A DNA stretch of 64,000 nucleotides, from contig NXFV01000681.1 in the NCBI GenBank assembly GCA_002803225.1, positions 1 to 64,000 of the forward strand, in the 5' to 3' direction. Every line of letters starts with the position of its first letter. Position 1 is the stretch's first letter. The notes beneath the pieces were generated by a model. That model saw only the letters and a list, made by a program, of their open reading frames with translations. It had not been told where the DNA came from and searched no databases. This document shows, piece by piece, positions 10,515-20,871 of the stretch. A program made the translations under genes and the position numbers. This stretch comes from Gamarada debralockiae. Taxonomy: Eukaryota > Ascomycota > Leotiomycetes > Helotiales > Hyphodiscaceae.

Positions 10515-11115
10515 TACTCTGGTTCCCTGTTAAAATCCCACCCCTATGAAAATCCCACCTTTTTACACCAAAAGTTGTTGTTTTTAATTAATTATATTAA
10601 AACAACTAATAATCATAATTATATTCTATATTAAATAGTCAGTTAAAAATAGTATATATTTAATATTTTAGCTATATAACTTTAAAAAAGTAAATAATTA
10701 TTTAAATATTCAAATTTTAAGAAATTTAGAAGTTTTTTTCACTACTTTTACATACAAAATTTGTCCCAAATTTTTAACCTATTAGATAACACTAATAAAA
10801 GAAATCCTAAGAGTGCGTTTATTATTATTTTTCCTTGAATTTTTAAAATATTTAGTAGTTTATTTTTAAATATTTATCCGTAGTCTATACAAAATGCCTT
10901 ATTTTGGTGTAAAAACTAAGTATATTTTCAATTAGTTATTACTATATTCCTTTAATAGTATAGTAAAAATTCAAATACGCATTTTAATATACTTATATAC
11001 TAAAGCTTAAATCAAAAGAATTAATCTATTAGAAGTGTTGTGAGGTTAGATATAACGGTGTCTTTTTCGTTGATTTTGGTGTAAAAAGGTGGGATTTTAA
11101 CAGGGAACCCGAGTA
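10515..11115. mobile_element. 597-bp AT-rich inverted-repeat element, TA target duplication
   Basis: Terminal inverted repeats start CTC(T/G)GGTTCCCTGTTAAA and continue through AATCCCACC (left from 10517, right to 11113). TA lies immediately outside both ends. The left arm carries an extra 17-base near-duplication (second AATCCCACC), after which both arms share TTTTTACACCAAAA. The interior is very AT-rich with no coding frame of note. The TA duplication suggests a Tc1/mariner-superfamily derivative. It is either a non-autonomous copy or the remains of one eroded to AT. The right flank also forms a perfect 7+7 palindrome around 11109-11124. Confidence 0.7.
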
Positions 11116-11879
11116 GAACTACTCGTAAAATCCCAAATTTACTAGCGAAAATCATATAAATTTGTAAAATCTAAATCAGTAAAAATGCTTTTACTGTAAA
11201 TCTATTTTAACTCCCTGAAACTCGGCCCTGTCGACGAGCTCTCAGGGTCTTAGTTTATTAAGTGAACACCCTAAGTTTAGGTGTAATTCTCGCTTACGTT
11301 TAGACTTATGTCCACCCACTGTATTGGGGTAGTTTCTAGCTGTGTCGCTTCTGTACTGTATCTTACAGGGACCCTAGCCTAAATTTACAGGTTTGCCGAG
11401 ATATTGCAGGGCTCAAATACACTATATCTGACTCGTGCTGCCAGAAAGTTAGGGAGACCTCCTTAGTTACCTTTTAACTGTCACTGACTGATTAGATCAA
11501 GCCTCTCCCGCTTCAAAGTTACAGTAGAAGCAATTTCGCCTAATCGGGTAGTAAACATAACACCAAACCCCAGAAACTGCCCTATCCTCTACCGTACTGT
11601 ACCAAGATTACTGCCCTCTCAGATTTAAATCCCTCATTCTAACTAGATCTTCTAAATTTCTGGCCGCACGAGTATTGCAAGTTCAGGTCTGGAAGTCGCC
11701 AGCCAAGGTTTTGATCTTTAATTGGGCGGCGACCAGTTCAGCAAGCATGCCGAGGTGTGGCGCAAGCCCCCAAAGACTCCTCCAACTGGAGAGCAAAGCC
11801 GAAGACCCTGCATCTTCCCGAGTAGTTAAACTCTAATGTCAAGCTACTTTTATGAACAGGCATAAGATACGAGTAATGA
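11116..11879. other. intergenic, no gene seen
   Basis: No supported feature. It contains the upstream region of the SDR gene. Confidence 0.4.
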
Positions 11880-12956
11880 ATGCGCAAAAAAAAGGGTACA
11901 AAAATGACATCTCCAAAATATACCCTCCTCATTACCGGCGCAGCTGGTGGAATCGGTTCTGGTTTTGTTTCGGAATTTCTGAAGGCACCGCATGCGAGTA
12001 CTCATCACGCGATTTACGTCGTGCATCCATCTGCGCCTGGCTCTCTTTCGCAGCTTCTGGAAAATCATGCTCCCGCCTCTCACGGCTATGAGATCGTGGC
12101 GGTGGATTTGGGTAGTTTAGCAGCTGTTCGAAAATTCGCCGCTGGGATCAAGAAGAGGGTCGAAGCTGGAGAGCTACCGCCAGTTCGAGGACTTTTTCTG
12201 ATTGCAGGCGGAATCTTCACTTCTCAAAATACGGAAGATGGGATTGATTACTCCACTGATGCGTTGGAGAAGATGTTTGCGGTGAACTATTTGGCGAATT
12301 TCCTCCTCGTACTCCTGTTACTAGGGAGTATGGATAAGGAGAAAGGGCGCATAGTGTTCATGAGTTCTAGCACGCATTGGCCGGAGAATAAATCGAATGC
12401 GAGCCACATTAAGAAGGAAGAGCATAAGATTGTTTAGAAGGAGGTTGATATGCTAGCGAAAGGGACAGGGCAGGTTCCGGACAAGGGAAGCGGGAAGCAG
12501 GGTAGGTTTGAGGCGGCTATGAGAAGGTATGGAACTACGAAGACGCTGATGAATTTGTTTATGTACACTCCTCCCCTCATTTGTCTTCAAATAATCAAAA
12601 AAGCTTATGAAATCAGGTACGAACTCCAAAAGCGCCTCGACAAAGATCCCGAGCTGTCCAAAATTAGCATTGTAGCCATGGAGCCTGGCGCCGTCGGAGG
12701 AACTGGGCTTTTCCATGCCCACACGTTTCCCGTGTGGATGTGGTTCATTCTCTGCTATATAGTACCCATTATCCAGATTATTGCTGTGTGGTTCATGCCG
12801 AATGGGTTTCTGAGGACGCCGCAACAGGTTGGGAAGGATTTGGTGTTTGCGGGGTTCAATGAGGGGTTGAAAGGAGCGACGTACTTGGATGGGCCTGTGG
12901 TGAGGGATAGTAGTCCCGAGACTCATGATGTGGAGAAGCAAGAGAAGCTATGGTAG
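11880..12956 (+). pseudogene. short-chain dehydrogenase/reductase with one in-frame stop
   Basis: The protein is a Rossmann-fold NAD(P)-dependent oxidoreductase. It starts at 11880 or, more likely, at the ATG at 11904 (MTSPKYTLLITGAAGGIG), with TGAAGGIG as the cofactor motif. Ser of the triad sits in IVFMSSSTHW and YGTTK supplies Tyr and Lys. One 54-bp intron (12563-12616) joins NLFM to YELQKRLDKDPEL. The C-terminus has VAMEPGAVGGTGL and a hydrophobic stretch around IVPIIQIIAVW. The only defect is a TAG at 12435-12437 between HKIV and KEVDMLAKG, with the same frame open on both sides. Both catalytic Tyr and Lys lie after the stop, so a terminated product would be inactive. It is either a recent pseudogene, a sequence error, or read through. 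Confidence 0.7.
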
Positions 12957-13406
12957 GGGAGTTTGAAGTTGGCGGGTGTCAAGGACGGGGATAGTGTACT
13001 GGAAGGGTGATTAGGAAAGGTACACGAAGAGGATAAAGGTACGGTGATGGGTGAGGGCGTTTGGATTGGGAAGAACGTTTGATGTGAAACCGACATTCAA
13101 ATTTGATGAAGAGAAACACAGGAAACTTCCAGCGTGCGAAAATTCTAATTTGGTTTGGGGAGGGTGGGCTTGTGGTCGCGCTAGCCCCCCGATTCGGCAG
13201 CTTCCTCTTTCGTCGCAACTTTATCTCCAAGAGCAGCCCACGAGGCCGTACTAATTAAATTATGTCACTTGCATCTGAACAGTTTGGCAGGGACAATAGA
13301 GAACCTTTAGTCAGCTTAACTCCTGGTCTTCATTGCTGAAAGCGCTCCAAGTCGGTTGAACCCATATGAATACAGTGGTGTAAAGTAAAGCTCCTGGAGC
13401 GCTCAC
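12957..13406. other. intergenic between convergent genes
   Basis: It holds the 3' flanks of the SDR gene and of the minus-strand flavoprotein gene. No other feature seen. Confidence 0.4.
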
Positions 13407-15191
13407 TCAGCTGGTTTTCCCAAATGATCTCCACTTAGCCTTCGTGGCTTCAACATACGTCTTACTTCGAATCGCCTTCCAAATACCATAGAAGCCTGCA
13501 AAGGGCCATATCTTCTTCCATACCCCAAGCAAACTCCTATTCCTCCTCTTCTCAGCCTCAACATCAACCTTCACCTTCTCGTAAACGGTCGGCAGGCATG
13601 TCGCATCATACTTCTCCCTCAATCCCTCATACCATTTCCGATCAAACATCTCCCAAAACTGATCCTCGTCATAATACGTATGAGCATAAAGCCATTTCAT
13701 ACCTCCAAGCTCTTTCAGCTTGTGCTCGAGATCTCGATTCTTTGCCACGAAATCTTTGTATTTTCTAGGCCCGTGACCCCAGAGCCCGATGTTCAGCATT
13801 TGCTTGAGCGAGCCGTCTGCTTCGTACTCGTTGGAATGCGGATGCATTGTAGGAAGTGGACTCTGCTTCAATGGACAGAGCCAGAGAGGATAGATTCTAA
13901 AGGTCTCATCTGTGTAGTCGACGAATTGCTCTGCGGTCGAATATGGCAATGCTAGGTCTTGCACGACGTATTTCTTTGATTGCCCACTGGCGTGTAGAGC
14001 TGTGTACATCATCCGTGTATGTAAGAAGTCATCCAGCCACGAGCGGGTGGCTTTGTTAAAAGGAAACCAGAAGTAATCAAATGCTGATGCCCCAACCCAG
14101 AACCCTCCACGGTCGTATCTGAAAAAATATTCAGCCAATGGGATAGCCTCTGTAGTTGGTTTCCGTGACTTCGAGATGGACTCCTTGACATGGAGATAAA
14201 ACCAAGGGTCCTTTGCATTACTGAAAGTCTGAACTGGCATCCAATCAGGCTTATTCTCATTCGTAAGACGCCCTGTGATGATAGCTCCATCTGTCTTGGA
14301 AAACATGATCCCGTCCACATAATCCAACTCTGGGTCCTTGGTTGCGGATTGTAGCTTCTCAATGGCCTCAGCCATGCTCCTCACAGGCCAGTATGTTGTC
14401 TCCACGAACTTCTTAGCTTCTTGCAACTGCAACTCAACTAGAGTCGTAACGCCAAACGTGCCCACTGCCCCCGCAGCCCCATGGAATAGGTCTGCGTTCT
14501 CGGTACGCGAGAGCTTCACCACCTCACCGTTCGCTAGCACCATCTCAACCCAATTGATCGTCTGGTCAAAGAACCCATGCTTGAAAGAAGAGCTCTCCCC
14601 TGATGTGCCCGAATAACCTCCCCCAACCGTGATCCCAGGAAATTCCATGACTACCAGAGGCACGAGACCATATTCCAGCGTTGCTTCGACTAAGCGGTCC
14701 ATAGAGACATTTGGCTCTACCAAACATGTTTTCTTCTCCTTGTCTACTGATAGTATGTGCCGCAGGCTACTTGTATCTACCAGGTTCTTTGTGGGTTTAG
14801 ACCTCGTGCTGTTCGTTGAGCCGTGAAAGATTCGGAACTTCTCTTTTCGCTCGTAGAATTGGCGGACAGAGGCCGAGATTGAGGAGACGGTTTCGTTGTG
14901 TTGCTCCATTTTTCGTGAGAAGGTTGTTGTAGATAAGGATCTTCGGATATTTAGGGACATAGGGCCTCTATGAGAGGCCATTGATATCACCGCGGACGGT
15001 CTGGGTGGGAAGGGAGAGCCATGGCCTGGTCTTGCTTGTAATGAGGGATTCGATATTCGATAGGACTCTGTTGAGAATTGTCGCGCATTCGTAGAGGCAT
15101 GCTGGTATCTTGTGTTACTACATGCTACTCGTGGATACTGTGCAGATAATTGTAGCCTTTTGGCAGTGATTGGAGTTCGGGGAAGCCTCAT
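13407..15191 (-). CDS. FAD-linked oxidoreductase, Delta(24)-sterol reductase (DWARF1/DHCR24) type
   Basis: A single exon of 594 codons. The FAD-binding PCMH-type domain runs from about residue 105 (FRIFHGSTNSTRSKP) through LVEPNVSMDRLVEATLEYGL, VMEFPGITVGGGYSGTSGES and INWVEMVLANGEVV to about 275. The C-terminal half contains YFFRYDRGGFWVG, YPLWLCPLK and KWLYAHTYYDEDQFWEMFD, all typical of the DHCR24-like family. Those enzymes reduce a side-chain double bond of sterols or related lipids using NADPH and FAD. Homologues usually begin near residue 95 (MEQHNETVSSISASVRQFY, ATG at 14909). The preceding 94 residues are rich in Arg, Ser and Thr and could be a targeting extension. Another ATG lies at residue 71. 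The substrate cannot be told from sequence. Confidence 0.85.
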   Translation of the reverse strand: MRLPRTPITAKRLQLSAQYPRVACSNTRYQHASTNARQFSTESYRISNPSLQARPGHGSPFPPRPSAVISMASHRGPMSLNIRRSLSTTTFSRKMEQHNETVSSISASVRQFYERKEKFRIFHGSTNSTRSKPTKNLVDTSSLRHILSVDKEKKTCLVEPNVSMDRLVEATLEYGLVPLVVMEFPGITVGGGYSGTSGESSSFKHGFFDQTINWVEMVLANGEVVKLSRTENADLFHGAAGAVGTFGVTTLVELQLQEAKKFVETTYWPVRSMAEAIEKLQSATKDPELDYVDGIMFSKTDGAIITGRLTNENKPDWMPVQTFSNAKDPWFYLHVKESISKSRKPTTEAIPLAEYFFRYDRGGFWVGASAFDYFWFPFNKATRSWLDDFLHTRMMYTALHASGQSKKYVVQDLALPYSTAEQFVDYTDETFRIYPLWLCPLKQSPLPTMHPHSNEYEADGSLKQMLNIGLWGHGPRKYKDFVAKNRDLEHKLKELGGMKWLYAHTYYDEDQFWEMFDRKWYEGLREKYDATCLPTVYEKVKVDVEAEKRRNRSLLGVWKKIWPFAGFYGIWKAIRSKTYVEATKAKWRSFGKTS

Positions 15192-15381
15192 TGATGTCGT
15201 TTACTTGAAGGTCGCCAGATCATCGTAAAATTAGTCGCGGAATGGTCGCGCGATCCCTCCACTTTTTTCTGCTCCGGCGCAAAGCTCACGCCAACTTCAG
15301 GTCTCCAGTGAGCCTTCAGCTACAATATCGGACTGGAACGATAGAATAAGGAGGAAGAACTACACAGGATACTACCGTAAA

Positions 15382-15633
15382 TTCACTCGCGAAAAATCAA
15401 AAACTTGAATTGTTCACTTCACCGAAGATTCCCCTCGCACCTTCGAACACAACAAACCTCTTCCTTTCAACACCTCGAACTTCAACAACCCTCTTCCCTT
15501 CAACACCTTCGAACTACAACAACCCTCTTCCTTTCAACACACGAACAATAAAATCAGCTTTGTTTATTGAATTGAATCCACTCACGAAAAATCAAAAACT
15601 TGAATTGTTCACTTTACCAAAGATTCCTTCGCA
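15382..15633. repeat. nested repeats: 33-bp minisatellite inside a 50-bp direct repeat
   Basis: A stretch beginning near 15382 (CGAAAAATCAAAAACTTGAA and onward for about 50 bases) recurs near 15579 with few changes. Between them are three tandem 33-34 bp units (15438-15470, 15471-15503, 15504-15537) built on CGAACTTCAACAACCCTCTT. The whole stretch is poor in G on this strand and has no convincing coding frame. Confidence 0.75.
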
Positions 15634-15857
15634 ATCATACCTTCAACACCTTCAACACACGAACAATAGCAAATGCTCGGTCTTTGCCTAGCTTACCTCT
15701 AGAGTAAGCTAGCCTTACTTCAAGCAAAAGCCCAATTTCGAATATCGATAGATCGCTTTAGCTAAGGTAACTTCTTTCTACCTCCTCTTCACCTCGACTA
15801 TACTAATATATCCTCACGTAGATCATCGCAACCTTTATCGAGAAAGAGCAACTAGTC

Positions 15858-16462
15858 ATGGCGGACTCCATTAGCGGAAGCTGGAAGGGCTGTCAAAATG
15901 AAATGCTGCCCTATGTAATATCAGTTGACAATCTCAAGCTTTGGATGCAGAATGAGCAGCTGTTTAGCCCATACTTCCGATTATTTTGGAACAGACACTA
16001 CAAACCCACATTCGTGCCTCATGACTCGCACAAACAACGCCCAACTAATACACAATTTATATTCTATCACTCGAGTTCATCTAGCCAGGTACTAGGTAGA
16101 GTTCAGTGCCACTTGGATTTCAACTCACCTGGTCATGAAATCAGCGGCTGCCAAAGAACACCAACAGTAGTCAAGAGCGAGTGCTCTTATAACTTTCATT
16201 CACAATTCCCGAAGATGGATTTCCAAGTTTGATCTTTGCTGCAGATTGTATGTTCGCAGAATGCTGTGGTACCTCAATTGTGAAAGTTGTGTTTGATTGG
16301 CCACTCATTGACGCCTCTAGCCTTGTCATTTTCCATCTCGAGCTGAATGAAATTCTCTGCTCTGAAGCCCCCGCAGACGTGAGTCCATGTCGAACAACAT
16401 ACCCCCAGCCAGAGGAAGGCGAGCGTAGTCGTCCCTGTTCTACGACTCAGTACCGCATCGAC
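15858..16462 (+). other. two unassigned open frames
   Basis: One frame (15858-16232) starts MADSISGSWKGCQNEML. The other (about 16195-16462) includes FTIPEDGFPSLIFAADCMFA and ASSLVIFHLELNEILC. A TAA separates the second frame from anything upstream, and I find no clean intron joining the two. They might be the remains of one gene. No family is recognised. Confidence 0.2.
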
Positions 16463-16638
16463 TGAATTTTAAGTTGTCAATCATCATCGCTATTTCAGTA
16501 ATCAAAGACCACCACTTAAGGTAGCTGTCTCCTTTCCCCGATCCTCTCGAGTTCAGTTGTTGAATGAGAGCGAGTAAATTCCAGCGTGTATACTTGCGAT
16601 AGGCTTTATTAAGATTTCCGATCGCTGAACGGATCTGA

Positions 16639-19600
16639 ATGATCGATATCTTGAGTCGACAAATGCAGCTCTCAAAGCCAAAGACGTCGTGGCTGCGAAA
16701 GGCGAGGAAGACTTTATTATCTTCTAAACAGTCTAAGATAGAGGAAGCGGTAACCACGGAACGCTATCAGAATGAAGGGGCCTCTAACATCGTTCCAAAG
16801 TCAAAGGGTAAAGCTGGACCTCAAGAGCCCAATGCACCAGCCACTGAAACAGTGGAGTCAATTCCAAATGGTCCTCAACAACCGTCTCCACCATCAATTA
16901 CCACTATAAATACGCGCATGACCAAACTAGACGTGGTCCAAACCACCGAGACCTCTCTCTTACGCCCTATTTCGGAACTCTGGGATGAAACGTATGAAGA
17001 GCTCCTCGCCAAGGAGGAAACTCATGACCTCATCACCAAATATGAGGCAGAGTTATCCAAGAGCCTTGCTGGTGCTTTGGCCACACCGATAGCATTCTCT
17101 GGGGTCAGAAAGATTGAGCGGCGTCAGCAAATGGAAGTCCTCCTTCGTCAAAAGATTAAAGAAATTGAGGACGGAACGTGGAAATTGAAGTTCAAAGGCC
17201 ATGAACTGGCAGTCAAAGACTTGGTTGAGCCCGTTGTTGGAGTTGTTCAATGGGCGAACGAGTATGTAGGGAATGCTTTGGAACCGTCACCTTATGGATC
17301 GCTTGCTTGGGCAGGGGTTTGTCTGTTACTCCCGGTACGTTTACTTTGATGTTCCGTCATTTTCCTGCACTCCTTCGATGTATATGCGATATTTTCTACC
17401 CTAAGAAAGCGGCTGCTGAGTTAAATAGCTGGTCTTAAACCCTTCAGAGCAGGAAGCCGCACGCGTGAAGGGTCTAGGTGACATTGCTACTATTTTGAGC
17501 CAGTGTTTCATCAGGGAATCCTTATATCGCCATAGCTACGAATCCGGAGACAACGATGAAAGCAGGAAAGACTTCATGGTTTCCCACGTAAGCTATCGAG
17601 ATGCTCTGAAAGCTCTGTACATGAAGATTTTGTTCTTCCAAGCAAAGAGTGTCTGCTTCTTCTCTCAACACACACACACACAAGAGTCGCACAAGACATG
17701 GTAAAATGGGAACCATGGGATAAGATGCTGGGAGGTATCAAGGCGCAGGAAGCTATTCTGAAGTCGGTTGGGGAGCTTTGGAGAGATACAAAGTATCAAG
17801 AAGAGTGTGATAAGCAAAGTCGACAGCACGAAGAGCGTATACAGGGTTTAAGATCTATCGAAAAGGAGATATCTGATATGAGCAAACTTATTAGCCAAGC
17901 CCAAAGGGATAAGGAGCGGAAGGAACTGCTGGAATGGTTGTCCACTGTTGATCCGTCGACGAACTATAACTCTGCTCGGCAGAGACATAAAGCTACGACA
18001 GGCGATTGGCTCGTAGAGAAGAGCTTGGATTTTAAGAGGTGGGAGGATTCGTCGAATTCTCTTCTTTGGCTTCATGGAAAGGGTAAGCCCTCCAAATCGC
18101 CCTTCACAGCAGATGTTTAACAACGAGGTACTAATAACTGCGTTTGCTTCAGCTGGAGCCGGGAAATCATTTCTGAGGTATGACTATGCTTTTCATAGTT
18201 GTGCACGTGCCGTTACTGCCGCCGCCATTTTGGAGTTGAGATGTTTCCAGGCTTCGATAGACTAACCATGTTTTACAGCTCTTCTGTCATTCATCATCTC
18301 CTAGAATCCTACCATTCGGACCCATACACAGCCCTAAGATACTTTTATTTCAGCTTTAGTGATCAAGAGAAGCAGACGATGCAAAGCATGATTCGATCGT
18401 TGATTGTGCAGATGTGCGGACAAAGACCGGATACACCGAAACCTCTCTTAGACCTTTCTCGTTTTCGGAATGTCAGCCGGCAGCCGGACTTGAAGAGTCT
18501 TGAAGCCATATTACAAGCTACGATGAAGGATTTTAACAGGATTTATCTGGTGCTTGATGCTCTTGATGAATGTCCTCTTGCGGGAAACGAACGATTCGAG
18601 CTCTTTGAGCTCATCAAGCGCATACAGAACTGGTCATTAGCCAATACCCACATTCTTCTCACAAGCCGCCAGGAGCTGGATATTGAGCAAGGACTAGAAC
18701 CACTATTTGGGTCTTCTGTTGCAGCGAAAATTGATCTTGAGGCTCACCGAAAAGAGGTGGACAATGATATTGGAATATTTATTGACAAGAGGCTTGAGTC
18801 CGAGTTCATGTCTTGGCCACGCCAGACCAAAGCAAGCGTAAAAGCAACTTTGATGGAAAAGGCCCAGGGAATGTATGTTACGCCTGTTCAGATTTTCAGC
18901 CTGAAGCTAACAGTGCAATCAGGTTTCAATACGTTTCGTTGCAACTTGACGCCCTCAAGCTTGCCAAATCACCGAACGCTGTCGGTCAAGCTCTGGAGGG
19001 CTTACCTGCAGGTCTGGATGAGACCTACGACAGGGTTCTTTTGAGTATAGGTCATAATCAACGAGTCCAGGCCATTCGCGCATTGAACTGGCTTGCATTT
19101 TCAACGCGGCCTCTTACTTTGGGTGAATTGTCAGAGGCGGTGATTATTAATACGAAAGACGAGTCTTCTCAAACATTCAATGAGGACGAGAGATTCTTTA
19201 ACCCAGCAGATGTGCTGCATTTACTGCCTGGGCTTGTGATTGTTGCGGGCCGAAGCCAGTTCGGAAGATGGGATCTTTTCTTTATGAACGAGGATAAGGC
19301 TTCGCCCGAACCAAGCAGCTTGAATGACATTCGTACCATCGAGCTTGCTCACTTTTCGATCAAAGAATACCTGGTCTCGCACCGCATAAAAACCAGCCCA
19401 GCCTAGGAATTTTCAATCGACAAAAATGACGCACACATTCAAATTGCTTCAGCTTCATTCATCTATCACTTACACGTCAGTGAATACGACTAGAGGAAAA
19501 ACGAGTCATATACCGTTTCCGAGTTCCTCCCACTCTGGAATTATGCTGCCAGTCACAGCTTCAATCATCTTGAAGCCGTGGAAAGAATTCTCTGGCCGCC

Positions 19601-20426
19601 ATCTCTCTTAGCCCTGGCACTACAAGTTCTGACGCCCCAGAGTATATCCCTAAGCATTCTGGACTGGCGCCGGTCTCTAGTAGGACGCAAAATGAGGCTG
19701 GGTAAAATACTCGATATTCCACCCCCCTTATACTACGTGGCGGGAAATGGATATTCCCAGATCTGCTCTCTCCTTATACAGCAGAAAGTGGACCTTGAAC
19801 TCCAGGGTGATATCGGCACTGCCTTAGAAGTTGCTTGCTGTTACGGCCACGAACCAACTGTGCGACTTCTGCTCGAGGCAGGCGCTGATCCATGGTCGAA
19901 GGGCTACTATTTCCGCTGTGCTCTAGAAGCCGCTATATTGTTTAATGAGGAGAGTTGCATTCGGACACTATTCGAAGATCCCCGTGTTAGTATCGATCAC
20001 TGCAAGGAAATCGGATATTTGCCATTGATCGATGCGTGTAAAAGGACGTGGTTTTCCGCCAGTATTGCAGAGCTCCTCATCCAATATGGCGCTCAATTCA
20101 ATGATCGTACGTATATTTCACTAGATATTTCAAGGACCCCACTGTCATTCCAGTATATGAAGCGATTTTCAGGTTAAAGTAGTCAACTAAGACTAGGTGA
20201 TTAGAGTTCAATCGCTCAACTGGGTTGAGACAACGAAAATGCCTCCCCTTCAGAGTTTATTCTTCAAGTAGTAGTCTATCAAGCTAATTCGGTATATGCA
20301 GAGAATGAAAAGGGCCAAACAGCGTTGATGGTCGCAATAGAGTCTAAGAATCACGCCGTGGTAGACGTGCTGGTTAAGCATGGTGCTAAGGGCTACGTCA
20401 ACATTCCCGATGCCTCTGGCTCATAG
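16639..20426 (+). pseudogene. NACHT-ankyrin NLR-like protein, broken
   Basis: This is a fungal STAND/NLR receptor type. The order is: a low-complexity N-terminus; an NACHT_N-type domain (PISELWDETYEELLAKEETH, SPYGSLAWAGVCLLLP, then LNPSEQEAARVKGLGDI, VKWEPWDKMLGGIKAQE); a NACHT NTPase with Walker A GAGKSFL and Walker B-like RIYLVLDALDECP followed by HILLTSRQE; a linker with FSTRPLTLGELSEAV and IELAHFSIKEYLVS; and degenerate ankyrin repeats (GTALEVACCYGHEPTVRLLL, EKGQTALMVAIESKNHAVVD). Introns fitting the family are 17335-17428, 18083-18152, 18178-18278 and 18873-18922. Breaks: a two-base frame error at an (AC)7 run (17668-17682), in-frame TAGs at 19404-19406 and 19491-19493, and a fragmented ankyrin end after about 20100. 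The exact 3' end is uncertain. Confidence 0.75.
17667..17683 (+). repeat. (AC)7 microsatellite inside the NLR coding frame
   Basis: Seven AC units sit between SVCFFSQ and RVAQDMVKWEPWD. The upstream and downstream conserved segments are in frames that differ by two bases, equal to one repeat unit, so slippage at this run is the simplest cause of the break. Confidence 0.7.
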
Positions 20427-20623
20427 CTAAATGTAGAGGCATTTAAAATGCTTCTTCGCTCAACCTCAAAAAGGCAATTCGAGACAGCGTTCCTTAAATG
20501 ATGGCAATTCCAGCTTCAATCGCTCACGTTAAGAGAAGGATTCCGGACAACTGCATAACAAAGACTGTATTTCAAGCTTCAATCACTCAAATATGAAGGA
20601 CGATTCAACATTCCCATACATAC

Positions 20624-20719
20624 CTACAACTTACTCGAAATCCATCCCATAATAGCCTTCGCCTGTTTCCCCTCCCGAATTCCCGTATAACCCAACTGCA
20701 AATCCAGACTCGGCTGGTC
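20624..20719 (-). pseudogene. last 32 codons of a second alpha/beta hydrolase copy, PTS1 kept
   Basis: The frame reads DQPSLDLQLGYTG, then EGKQAKAIMGWISSKL and TAG. The intact gene behind it ends DQPVLDLQMGYTE, EGEQARRIKGWVSSKL at the same length (96 bp). Twenty-one of 31 residues are identical by eye, many differences are conservative or synonymous, and the stop and SKL tripeptide are kept. The frame is lost upstream of the DQP. It is the remnant of a paralog rather than a fresh duplication. Short motifs resembling TTCAATCGCTCA recur at about 20208, 20513, 20575, 20755 and 20818 around the two copies. Confidence 0.65.
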
Positions 20720-20871
20720 AGGACCGCGCTGCTCAAACAAAAGGGCCACTCCAGCTTCAGTCGCTTACACAAACTGAATGATTCGGAACCAACACTCACA
20801 AACAAATGAGACTCCAGAGCTTAATCGCTCAAAGACGAAAGAGATTAAGCATTCCGTTGCGAATTTCCGAC

